DNA of 5,626 nucleotides from Euryarchaeota archaeon UBA36 (GCA_002496485.1 DAJW01000053.1:1-5626); one strand, 5' to 3'; positions 1-5,626 are shown, numbered from the stretch's first letter. Numbers and translations: made by a program. Notes: a model not told the origin generated them from the letters alone.

Positions 1-642
1 TAGGCCTATATTTGCGCCTCCCTTCTTAGGAAACATCCATGCATAACCTCCAGGAGCAACAGATCCAAAATGTAGTTCTAAAGAATCAGAAAAATCTCCA
101 TCCATGAGAACGAATTTAACAGGAATATTTAGCGTCTCTACATCCCAATATTTTTTCCTTACTGGATCATTATGTCCACCCGCTCCTACTATGATCTTTG
201 CTTCAATCTCTTCTCCATTTCTTAGTACAATCTTGTTTTCTTCTACCGATTCAACTCTGGCCCCAACTCTGAACTCTGCTCCAGATTTCTTCGCTAAATC
301 TACTAAGGCTTGATCATGAGCAACTCTATTCAATACCATGCCTTCAAAGTCGAAAACTAGTGCCTTCTTGTTTGGCGGTACAATGTGCATTTTTTGTGTT
401 AGTAAAGAGATGGCATGCTCTGGAGTTTGGAATAAATCATCCATCTCAGGAACATTTGGACATAGTCTACGCATTTCATTATTGGTTGGCACTAACTCTC
501 CACATTGTAACGGCGATCCAATTGGATCTCTGCCATCTACTACTAAAACCTTCAAACCACCTTGGGCTGCATATCTAGCAGTGGTACTTCCTGCAGGTCC
601 TCCGCCTACAATAATCACATCCCATTCGCCTCTTTCTGGCAA
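1..642 (-). CDS. Geranylgeranyl reductase family FAD-dependent oxidoreductase (digeranylgeranylglycerophospholipid reductase type), partial, C-terminus missing
   Basis: Flavoenzyme of the geranylgeranyl reductase family, which saturates the double bonds of the isoprenoid chains of archaeal ether lipids, probably at the membrane surface. I read 214 residues; the gene continues past the left end, and the family is usually about 390-450 residues. Visible: the N-terminal FAD-binding Rossmann fold with VGGGPAG at residues 12-18; the family-typical QCGE at 46-49; an LNR..HDQAL segment near 104-113; GAGGHNDPVRK at 153-163, where the usual GADG Asp is Gly; and the hallmark YAWMFPKKGGANIG at 200-213, equal to the YxWxFPKgxxxxvG lipid-site motif. 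It follows the prenyl synthase by 15 bases in the same reading frame, separated by its TAA, so one operon is likely. No ATG is available after that stop; candidates are TTG at 651 and TTG at 642. I chose 642 because GAGG (655-652) lies 9 bases upstream. Family call firm; exact substrate inferred from family and neighbour. Confidence 0.9.
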   Translation of the reverse strand, partial: MPERGEWDVIIVGGGPAGSTTARYAAQGGLKVLVVDGRDPIGSPLQCGELVPTNNEMRRLCPNVPEMDDLFQTPEHAISLLTQKMHIVPPNKKALVFDFEGMVLNRVAHDQALVDLAKKSGAEFRVGARVESVEENKIVLRNGEEIEAKIIVGAGGHNDPVRKKYWDVETLNIPVKFVLMDGDFSDSLELHFGSVAPGGYAWMFPKKGGANIGL

Positions 643-657
643 AACTCTCAACCTCGA

Positions 658-1641
658 TTATGTTGTTCTGAATCTTGAATTCTCAGCCATTTCTAACATC
701 ATTGTACGGGCCTTTGACTCAGGTAACTCCTCTAAGTATCCTATCGCCCTATCTACATGATTACCTATCAAACATCTAGAATAGTCAATTGAACCAGAAC
801 ATTCTAATAAATACATTAACTCTTCCCATCGAGCATCACTGAAGTTAGTTAATACGTCTTCTAGTTGTTCTCTCTCTGTACCATGAAGAATAGTAAGTCC
901 ATGAATTAGTGGCAATGTCATTTTCCCTTCATGAATATCAGTTCCTCTAGGTTTACCCATCGTTTTATCACCGGTTAGATCCAGTAAATCATCTACCAGT
1001 TGAAATGCTCTCCCCAGCTCAACACCAAATAATTTCATTAAATCTACTTGCTCCTTAGGAGCCCCAGCAACAATCGCAGCTACTGCTCCGCCAGTTGAAA
1101 ATGGGCCAGCAGTTTTACCATCAATAATGGCATAATAATCTTCTGGAGACATACTCAAATCTCTTACATGATTTAATTGTCTCAACTCTCCTGCCGCCAG
1201 GCCAAAGCATGAAGAAGCAACTAGATCAACAACGTCTTCAGAATATCCGGCACCTAGCTGAAATCCAATGCTGAATAAGTAATCGCCGGCTATAATTGCC
1301 CGGGGAATTCCGTGAGTAACATGCAGTGCAGGCCTACCTCTTCTCATTTTTGCCTGATCATTAATATCATCATGAATTAGAGTAGCGGTATGTAGTAATT
1401 CAGCCGATATTGCACTATCCATTACATCACTAACCTCTTCACCGCCACAAGCCTCAAAAGCTAATAATCCAAGAATCGGACGCATCCTCTTTCCACCAGC
1501 AAGAAGTGTTTCTTTCGCTATCCCCATCGGAATGGCTTCATTCTCTCTTGACATTCTTTCCAATATGAAATTCTCTAAAGCGTCTTCAACCATATCTCTG
1601 ATTGCTTCCACGCGATTCAGAACTTTATCTCCTAACAACAT
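658..1641 (-). CDS. trans-Isoprenyl (polyprenyl) diphosphate synthase, GGPP-synthase family; chain length uncertain
   Basis: A 327-residue head-to-tail prenyltransferase that condenses isopentenyl diphosphate onto an allylic diphosphate in the cytoplasm. All family landmarks are present in order: GGKRMRP (residues 49-55), first Asp-rich motif DDIND (91-95) followed by MRRGRPALH (99-107), GKTA (175-178), second Asp-rich motif FQLVDDLLD (213-221), and the K230/D235/K240 region before TLPLIHG. Length is normal and the protein looks intact and active. The residue five before the first Asp motif, which sets product length in short-chain enzymes, is Ala86 (HTATLIHDD); archaeal C20 synthases such as that of Sulfolobus have Phe there, while Ala is usual in long-chain quinone-tail synthases. 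The downstream geranylgeranyl reductase argues for C20 lipid precursors, so the product stays open. The ATG at 1641 fits the family N-terminus, with GGGAG (1655-1651) 9 bases upstream. It diverges from the HemC-like gene across a 92-base gap. Confidence 0.93.
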   Translation of the reverse strand: MLLGDKVLNRVEAIRDMVEDALENFILERMSRENEAIPMGIAKETLLAGGKRMRPILGLLAFEACGGEEVSDVMDSAISAELLHTATLIHDDINDQAKMRRGRPALHVTHGIPRAIIAGDYLFSIGFQLGAGYSEDVVDLVASSCFGLAAGELRQLNHVRDLSMSPEDYYAIIDGKTAGPFSTGGAVAAIVAGAPKEQVDLMKLFGVELGRAFQLVDDLLDLTGDKTMGKPRGTDIHEGKMTLPLIHGLTILHGTEREQLEDVLTNFSDARWEELMYLLECSGSIDYSRCLIGNHVDRAIGYLEELPESKARTMMLEMAENSRFRTT

Positions 1642-1667
1642 CTGATAATACTCCCTATGGGGTCGCC

Positions 1668-1674
1668 TATATCA
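1668..1674. promoter_or_regulatory. Possible shared TATA-like element between the divergent genes
   Basis: TATATC on the plus strand reads GATATA on the minus strand, and it is the only TATA-like string in the 92-base divergent region. On the minus strand it sits about 30 bases before the prenyl synthase ATG, which would give a leaderless transcript. On the plus strand a start about 26 bases downstream would leave a leader of roughly 35 bases carrying the SD of the HemC-like gene. The GGGAG before the prenyl synthase ATG would fall at or before the transcript start, so the two readings on that side conflict. No B-recognition element is clear. Weak call. Confidence 0.25.
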
Positions 1675-1721
1675 ACAAGTGTGTTCACGGCAGGTACGGG
1701 TATGCGGAGTTCCCCCACTCT

Positions 1722-1728
1722 GAGGTGG
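1722..1728 (+). promoter_or_regulatory. Strong Shine-Dalgarno site that sets the start of the HemC-like gene
   Basis: GAGGTGG lies 5 bases before the ATG at 1734 and closely matches the complement of the archaeal 16S rRNA 3' end. It decides for 1734 over the in-frame ATG at 1602, which lies inside the opposing prenyl synthase gene. The site can pair with the CCACT just upstream (1715-1719), so its access may depend on leader folding. Confidence 0.6.
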
Positions 1729-1733
1729 ATGCG

Positions 1734-2795
1734 ATGAATGAACAGATATTGTTTACAATATTAGAACCACACAGATGCTCAATAAGCCAGAACTCAAATT
1801 TTCTTTCAGAAGATAATGAGATTTTTAAATTTGTACAAAATAATTCTGCAGATTTGAAATCCGGAATAAAAATGCTAAATGATGGAGAAGTAGATTTATT
1901 GGCCCTTCCAGCGTATTTAATAATTGGAGAATTAGAAAATATTAATTCAAAAAACTGCGAAGTTCTGGGAGCAAAATTTCCAAGACGACCAAATTCAGTT
2001 CTCGTTTCCGACAACAAGCTATATTTCCAACCCAAATCTGCAATCATTATCGCTGATTCTGAACTTGTAAGAAGGCAACTAATCAGAGTAAGGCCAGATA
2101 TTTTAGTTAAAACTCCATCAGAGATATCAAATTTTTATGAAATCAAAATCCCCAAAAATATTGATCAAATTCCTTATTGGCTGGAAGAATTATGTGAAGC
2201 TGGAAAGATAGATGGATTTGTAATTCCCAGAACAATTTTTGATACATTGAATTTGAAGTTAAGAAGGCACTCACTACTCTCTGAGCCTCAAGAACTGGGA
2301 GATCCATATTTTTTACCCAGCCCACTTTCTGATTTACTGGTTTTTATTTCTAGAAGAAGATTTCCTCCATCTATTTCTAAGAAAATCTGTGAACTTGAAG
2401 GAAATACCAATCTATGGGTCCAAACCAGAGTATTGAATGAATTAGGTACAGAAATGATGAAATATTTAGGAATAGAAGTACGCCATAGACAGGTCAAATC
2501 TTTACTCAGGCAATCAGATGATGAGCGAGATCCTATAATTGGCGAAGCTTGCATTGGCCCCGATGGAGAAATTCTTGAAGACGAAGTACATATCGAAATT
2601 AGAATGGAAGTAATTTCATTCGATGGTAAGAGGACCCTATCAATACAAAGAATAACTCCTTATTCGGGTTATGATTTCAAAATAATGTCTACAGTTTTAG
2701 ACTGGAAAAAGATGGTTGACACAATGACTAGAAAAATTCAGAAAGACAATCCCAAAGACAACGATGAATCAGCATTCTTAGTTCTCGAAGAATAG
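1734..2795 (+). CDS. Divergent porphobilinogen deaminase (hydroxymethylbilane synthase, HemC)-like protein, probably non-catalytic
   Basis: A 353-residue protein whose layout follows HemC, the enzyme that joins four porphobilinogens into hydroxymethylbilane. Matching landmarks in order: GEVDLLAL (51-58) where HemC has xxDIAVHS; FPRRPNSVLVSD (82-93) where HemC has EREDPRDAFVS; SELVRRQLIRVRPDILV (109-125) where HemC has SSLRRQ...RPDL; GKIDGFVIPRTIFDTLNL (157-174) where HemC has GEYDAIILAxAGLKRLGL; LPSPLSD (194-200) where HemC has LPAVGQG; and IIGEACIGPDGEIL (268-281) where HemC has PIGSYAELIDGEI. Key residues seem lost: the K-D of the catalytic HSMKD segment is Y-L (61-62), RGN is PSE (128-130), and the dipyrromethane-cofactor Cys, five residues before the conserved Gly, is Arg265. 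Domain 2 keeps the Arg pair (R113, R114). It may be a pseudoenzyme with a tetrapyrrole-binding, regulatory or unrelated role. Homology is judged by eye; a periplasmic-binding-like fold is the main alternative. No other haem gene is in view. Confidence 0.6.
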   Translation: MNEQILFTILEPHRCSISQNSNFLSEDNEIFKFVQNNSADLKSGIKMLNDGEVDLLALPAYLIIGELENINSKNCEVLGAKFPRRPNSVLVSDNKLYFQPKSAIIIADSELVRRQLIRVRPDILVKTPSEISNFYEIKIPKNIDQIPYWLEELCEAGKIDGFVIPRTIFDTLNLKLRRHSLLSEPQELGDPYFLPSPLSDLLVFISRRRFPPSISKKICELEGNTNLWVQTRVLNELGTEMMKYLGIEVRHRQVKSLLRQSDDERDPIIGEACIGPDGEILEDEVHIEIRMEVISFDGKRTLSIQRITPYSGYDFKIMSTVLDWKKMVDTMTRKIQKDNPKDNDESAFLVLEE

Positions 2796-2800
2796 TTACG

Positions 2801-2814
2801 AAAAACGTATTTTT
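2801..2814 (+). terminator. Possible T-run terminator after the HemC-like gene
   Basis: Five A, the loop CGTA, then five T form a small inverted repeat that starts 5 bases after the TAG stop and ends in a T5 run. A T run alone can end archaeal transcription, and the A:T stem adds little. It also lies just before the promoter of the next gene, so some read-through is possible. Confidence 0.35.
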
Positions 2815-2833
2815 ACGATATATTCTACAAAAT

Positions 2834-2844
2834 TATAACATATA
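2834..2844 (+). promoter_or_regulatory. Archaeal TATA-like promoter of the SAP-repeat gene, leaderless arrangement
   Basis: The stretch TATAACATATA is centred about 27 bases before the ATG at 2866, the usual TATA-to-start distance in archaea. The bases just before that ATG (CGCATATCA) hold no Shine-Dalgarno, so transcription probably starts at or very near the ATG. This suggests the gene has its own promoter and is not simply read through from the gene 70 bases upstream. Confidence 0.5.
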
Positions 2845-2865
2845 CTGTTACTCGACCGCATATCA

Positions 2866-3798
2866 ATGGACATAGATTATTCTCTTCTGAGTACTTTGTA
2901 TACGGAGAGGTTACAAGAACTCAGAAAAAGAGCAGAATCAGTAGGAATTTCAAAGAGCGGATCTGTTGAAGTTTTACGTGCTCGCTTAATTAGAAAACTC
3001 ATATTATCTTCACATGATTTGTCATGGGAAGGAATCCAATCCCTTCCTAATCTAGAAATGGGAAAAATACTCAAAATTTTTGGTATTAAATCTTCAGGCT
3101 CTCATAAAGAACGCCGACAAAGATTATGGCTACATCTAAATTATGACTCCAGACGTTTGACAATCGGATATCTAGCCGAAATGAACAGAGATAATTTACA
3201 TCAACTTTGTAAGGAATTAGAATTAGAATTATCTGGAAATAGGACTGTATTGATGGGTCACGTTGCGGGCGTTTTAACTAGTCAATTAAATGGTTGGGGA
3301 AGAATTAAGCGAAGTCTTAGAAGAAATGGATTAAATTCTCCAATCCCAATAATCAACGAAAAATTTAATCACGAACAACACCAGATTATAAAAAACTTGG
3401 ATAATATCGATTATAATAAGATATTAACTCAAGCCATGAAAGAGGATTCTATAGATTACATCATTAATGATATTGAGAAATTTGATTTAACTACTCAACA
3501 AGAACTCCTATCACTCCGTCACAGAATTGACGATTTGGAGAGGATGGTTGGTACTATTCTCAAAGGATACGGAGGTAATTGGGGTAATAACTCAACAGAC
3601 ATCCTGATCCGATTAGCAAAAAGGAGGGGTTGGTCAATTGAGAATTCGGTTGTCATAGATAGATTCTCTAAAGTCGCCTCAAACATAGCCGAATATAAGG
3701 GAGCCAATTTTAATGAAAACAGTAATATTGTGAAAATGGAGGCCTCAGAATCAACAATTAATAGATTGAGAAAGAAACTTTTTGATAGGGTCAATTAG
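2866..3798 (+). CDS. SAP-domain protein with three tandem SAP-like repeats, putative DNA-binding protein
   Basis: A 310-residue protein of unknown function. Residues 7-45 form a clear SAP motif: LYTERLQELRKRAESVGI, then SKSG, then VEVLRARLIRKL. This helix-turn-helix-like fold binds DNA in SAF-A/B, Acinus and PIAS and in many archaeal and phage proteins. Two weaker copies follow with the same pattern of leucines, a central SG and a basic last helix: about 57-91 (IQSLPNLEMGKILKIFGIK, SSGS, ERRQRLWLHL) and about 100-138 (IGYLAEMNRDNLHQLCKELE, LSGN, VLMGHVAGVL). Then come a basic patch (RIKRSLRRNG, 146-155), a likely helical or coiled-coil stretch (about 208-233, LLSLRHRIDDLERMV) and a basic C-terminus (RLRKKLFDR). 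No signal peptide, membrane segment or catalytic motif is seen. It has its own TATA element and converges on the RPA operon, overlapping it by 4 bases. A chromatin or DNA repair/replication accessory role is an inference. Confidence 0.75.
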   Translation: MDIDYSLLSTLYTERLQELRKRAESVGISKSGSVEVLRARLIRKLILSSHDLSWEGIQSLPNLEMGKILKIFGIKSSGSHKERRQRLWLHLNYDSRRLTIGYLAEMNRDNLHQLCKELELELSGNRTVLMGHVAGVLTSQLNGWGRIKRSLRRNGLNSPIPIINEKFNHEQHQIIKNLDNIDYNKILTQAMKEDSIDYIINDIEKFDLTTQQELLSLRHRIDDLERMVGTILKGYGGNWGNNSTDILIRLAKRRGWSIENSVVIDRFSKVASNIAEYKGANFNENSNIVKMEASESTINRLRKKLFDRVN

Positions 3799-4733
3799 AT
3801 TAGTTTGTAAAAACCAAATTTAGGCTCGATTATTTCTTCACTCACTTCTCTCAAATATTCTATAGCATCTTCCGCATCTTCTCTAGAAATGCCCTGCCTC
3901 GAACATTCGCTAACAATACTATCATAGTCGACAAAATCTTCCTTCTTCAAACCTAGAAATTGTAAGATTACTTTACGAGGCTGTAAATCCTCAATATTTA
4001 CTGAATCCACTTGGTCTTCATTAGATGACTCAACTTCCTCGGATTGAAAATCAATTGAACTCCCTCTTTCTGTGGCTAAAGATATGGCTTGCAATACTCC
4101 AACTCTGTATATTTCCGTATCAAAAATAGAATAATGTCTTCTAGAGGAAATAATCCCTAAAGCCAAATCTTCAGGAATCCCAAATTCCAAGTAACTACTT
4201 AATTCCATTTCACAATCTTGAGATTTTGTATAAGAATTTATTCTTCTCAATGTTGAATCTGCAGTATCTACTAACCAAAGTTTGTATATTTCTTGAGATG
4301 TCAATGCTAGTTCTTCAACCCTCAGAGAAGTAAATATTCCACCCTCTTCAGATTCAAACCATCTCGCTCTACCAACAATTGTCATAAGAAATCTATCACC
4401 AGATTCATATCTGACTAATAATTCCTCAACATCAGCATGTAATTCTGGTTGAAATGGTGCAACATTGAATGAATGCGATCCGGTAGGATCCCTAATTTGT
4501 CCAGAATAACTCGGACCATTCTCACTTTCCGATCTTTGCAATCTATCAATAACTCCACAGACCATTACTCGATTTACCCTTGCCCCTAATTTTGTTACAA
4601 CAAATGATGGATCATATTCTCCCTGACCTTCTTCAATCAGAGATGCTTCAGAATATTCCTGTGCAAATATCCTAATTGCGGGTTGCCTTATTCTCCTATT
4701 CGGATTACTAGCTATCATATCACTAGCCCCCAT
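3795..4733 (-). CDS. RPA-associated protein (COG3390-like): OB fold plus C-terminal winged helix
   Basis: A 312-residue partner of archaeal replication protein A, the single-stranded DNA-binding complex of replication and repair. Residues about 55-145 form an OB fold of the RPA-associated type: VNRVMVCGVIDRL, then QIRDPTGSHSFNVAPFQPE (79-97), where the family has a DPTG...G.yqPE signature, then FLMTIVGRARWFE. LWLVDTADSTLRRI (152-165) matches the W..eTA..Tl.Rl helix of the family. An acidic, Ser-rich linker (about 224-250) leads to a C-terminal winged helix (253-312) ending IIEPKFGFYKLI, like the RPA32 C-terminal type that docks other proteins. It follows the RPA gene, the same order as haloarchaeal rpa-rpap operons. 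ATG 4733 overlaps the RPA stop by 19 bases; an in-frame ATG at 4718 (residue 6) gives the classic ATGA overlap and is equally plausible. Either way translation is probably coupled. Confidence 0.85.
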   Translation of the reverse strand: MGASDMIASNPNRRIRQPAIRIFAQEYSEASLIEEGQGEYDPSFVVTKLGARVNRVMVCGVIDRLQRSESENGPSYSGQIRDPTGSHSFNVAPFQPELHADVEELLVRYESGDRFLMTIVGRARWFESEEGGIFTSLRVEELALTSQEIYKLWLVDTADSTLRRINSYTKSQDCEMELSSYLEFGIPEDLALGIISSRRHYSIFDTEIYRVGVLQAISLATERGSSIDFQSEEVESSNEDQVDSVNIEDLQPRKVILQFLGLKKEDFVDYDSIVSECSRQGISREDAEDAIEYLREVSEEIIEPKFGFYKLI

Positions 4734-5626
4734 TTTTCCATAATTTTCTTTCCATATTTTTTAGGATCAATATCTGAAAAATTTGTTATATCTGAAAGTA
4801 TCATAGCACCTTGATCATCAACAATTGATCTACCTCTGATGGAAACCTTTCTGGAAAGGCATTTATTCCTAAGTTCTGTTACAAATTCCATTCTTCCAGA
4901 TTTCGAAATTTCATCCTTCACCGCTTGCATTTTCATTCCTAAGAATTCCTCAGCAGATTCTTTCGCCATCAAAAGTGAGGCATTTGAAATTCCATTATCA
5001 ACCACAAATCTCAATCTCAAATCTTCTTCCCCTATTTGATCACCATGTTCAGGACAATTATTTTCCCTGAGTACTCTCCTACACTCTGAACAACGTTCTA
5101 TGATGCCCGAATCATTTCTAACTGAAACAATTGTCCCTGATGTCTCTATACCTCTCCTAGATCCGCCATTAACTAATTCCGATAATTCCACTTGAATCCA
5201 ATGATTTTCTGGATCAATTTTGTCCCAAGGTTGATCAGACAAATTTGTTACCTGTTCTAAGTCATCAATTACCAGATCCGGGGATCCCTGCCAATACTGG
5301 ACACGCGCACCTTCTAAATGAACAAAATCACCTTCTGATGGATTTATTTCGCACCAAGCCGTCAATCTACATCTACCAGTGGGATCCATTACATCTCCGC
5401 TTCGAACAATTTTTTCTTCTCCATCATTTCCTATGAATTTTCTTTCATTCCAAGATTCTACTTGAAGAGTGATGGAAATTCCTTTCATCCCATTTCGTAA
5501 ATCAGCAATTTTTTTCTTTGACTTATTTGCTAATTCTTCTAATGATGCAAATTCTGAGTCATGGTATATTTCAATAATCGTACCATCATTAAAATTTATT
5601 TCGGGCGTATCTCGAAATTTGCGAAC
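4715..5626 (-). CDS. Archaeal replication protein A (RPA) large subunit with zinc motif, partial, N-terminus missing
   Basis: Archaeal RPA binds and protects single-stranded DNA during replication, repair and recombination. The frame is open to the right end, so the 304 residues seen are the C-terminal part; the ATG at 5488 is internal. The first residues (VRKFRDTPEINFNDGTIIEI) look like the last strands of an upstream OB fold. A complete OB fold follows (about residues 40-130): IADLRNGMKGISITLQVES, SGDVMDPTGRCRLTAW, EGDFVHLEGARVQYWQGSPDL. Next is a zinc-containing domain with C179-S-E-C182, C191-P-E-H194 and DLRLRFVVDNG, the arrangement of archaeal COG1599 RPA. The C-terminal strands (KVSIRGRSIVDDQGAMIL) close the domain, and the protein ends soon after. 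At least three OB folds are thus likely. It is upstream in the same operon as the RPA-associated gene. Its promoter and start are outside the window. Confidence 0.9.
   Translation of the reverse strand, partial: VRKFRDTPEINFNDGTIIEIYHDSEFASLEELANKSKKKIADLRNGMKGISITLQVESWNERKFIGNDGEEKIVRSGDVMDPTGRCRLTAWCEINPSEGDFVHLEGARVQYWQGSPDLVIDDLEQVTNLSDQPWDKIDPENHWIQVELSELVNGGSRRGIETSGTIVSVRNDSGIIERCSECRRVLRENNCPEHGDQIGEEDLRLRFVVDNGISNASLLMAKESAEEFLGMKMQAVKDEISKSGRMEFVTELRNKCLSRKVSIRGRSIVDDQGAMILSDITNFSDIDPKKYGKKIMEKWGLVI
5045..5092 (-). other. Zinc-binding motif CxxC-x8-CxxH inside the RPA gene
   Basis: These 48 bases encode CSECRRVLRENNCPEH. The two Cys and the Cys/His pair are spaced as in the zinc ribbon that archaeal and eukaryotic RPA large subunits carry within an OB fold, where it stabilises the domain. 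All four ligands are present, so the domain should be metal-bound and functional. Confidence 0.85.

Noticed and set aside
104..760. Open frames on the plus strand across the reductase and the end of the synthase.
   Set aside because: They are antisense to two genes with clear family motifs and their translations (Ser/Pro-rich, no motif) look like non-coding shadows.
1602..1733. An N-terminal extension of the HemC-like gene from an in-frame ATG at 1602.
   Set aside because: It would overlap the start of the opposing prenyl synthase, has no good SD, and HemC proteins begin near the 1734 ATG, which has a strong SD.
1640..1740. A tRNA or other known structured RNA in the GC-rich gap.
   Set aside because: No T-loop (GGTTCRA) consensus or cloverleaf pairing found; only short hairpins are visible.
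1685..2554. Minus-strand open frames opposite the HemC-like gene.
   Set aside because: Short, with no recognisable motif or SD; the plus-strand frame runs through the whole region and has HemC-like motifs.
2877..3794. Minus-strand open frames opposite the SAP gene.
   Set aside because: No domain resemblance; the opposing frame has clear SAP motifs and a promoter.
4839..5436. Plus-strand open frames opposite RPA.
   Set aside because: They lie antisense to the OB folds and zinc motif and show no protein-like pattern.
5486..5488. ATG at 5488 as the start of the RPA gene.
   Set aside because: The frame stays open to the window end, and the 46 codons upstream read like the end of an OB fold, so the gene is cut by the window.
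1..5626. A defence system, CRISPR array, insertion sequence or prophage.
   Set aside because: No repeats with spacers, no transposase, nuclease or integrase motifs, and no terminal inverted repeats; all six genes are housekeeping-like or DNA-binding.

Overview
This is an AT-rich archaeal window of six protein genes, two of them cut by the window ends. The best guess for the source is a euryarchaeon, possibly a marine Thermoplasmatota such as Marine Group II/III. That rests on four things: an archaeal-type geranylgeranyl reductase next to a polyprenyl diphosphate synthase, an archaeal RPA (OB folds plus a CxxC/CxxH zinc motif) followed by an RPA-associated OB/winged-helix protein, a TATA-like element about 30 bases before an ATG with no Shine-Dalgarno, and low GC. 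The lineage is an inference; no marker such as rRNA lies here.

Layout. Bases 1-1641, minus strand: an isoprenoid lipid pair, trans-prenyl diphosphate synthase then geranylgeranyl reductase, the latter running off the left end. The synthase makes the polyprenyl diphosphate chain and the reductase saturates the chains once they are on the glycerophospholipid. Bases 1642-1733: a short divergent intergenic region, unexpectedly GC-rich, with possible hairpins over a strong ribosome binding site. Bases 1734-2795, plus strand: a divergent homologue of porphobilinogen deaminase (HemC) that appears to lack the catalytic Asp and the cofactor Cys. Bases 2796-2865: a gap with a possible T-run terminator and a TATA-like promoter. 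Bases 2866-3798, plus strand: a protein with one clear and two weaker SAP-like DNA-binding repeats. Bases 3795-5626, minus strand: a two-gene RPA operon (single-stranded DNA binding), convergent with the SAP gene and overlapping its stop codon by 4 bases; the large RPA gene runs off the right end.

The genes form three themes: lipid synthesis, a tetrapyrrole-enzyme relative of unclear job, and DNA binding/replication. There is no gene-free stretch over 300 bases, and I see no tRNA, rRNA, CRISPR array, insertion sequence or long repeat. I do not see a convincing new multi-gene system. The best candidates for a second look are the HemC-like apparent pseudoenzyme with its odd leader, the Ala at the chain-length position of the prenyl synthase, and the triple-SAP protein next to the RPA operon.
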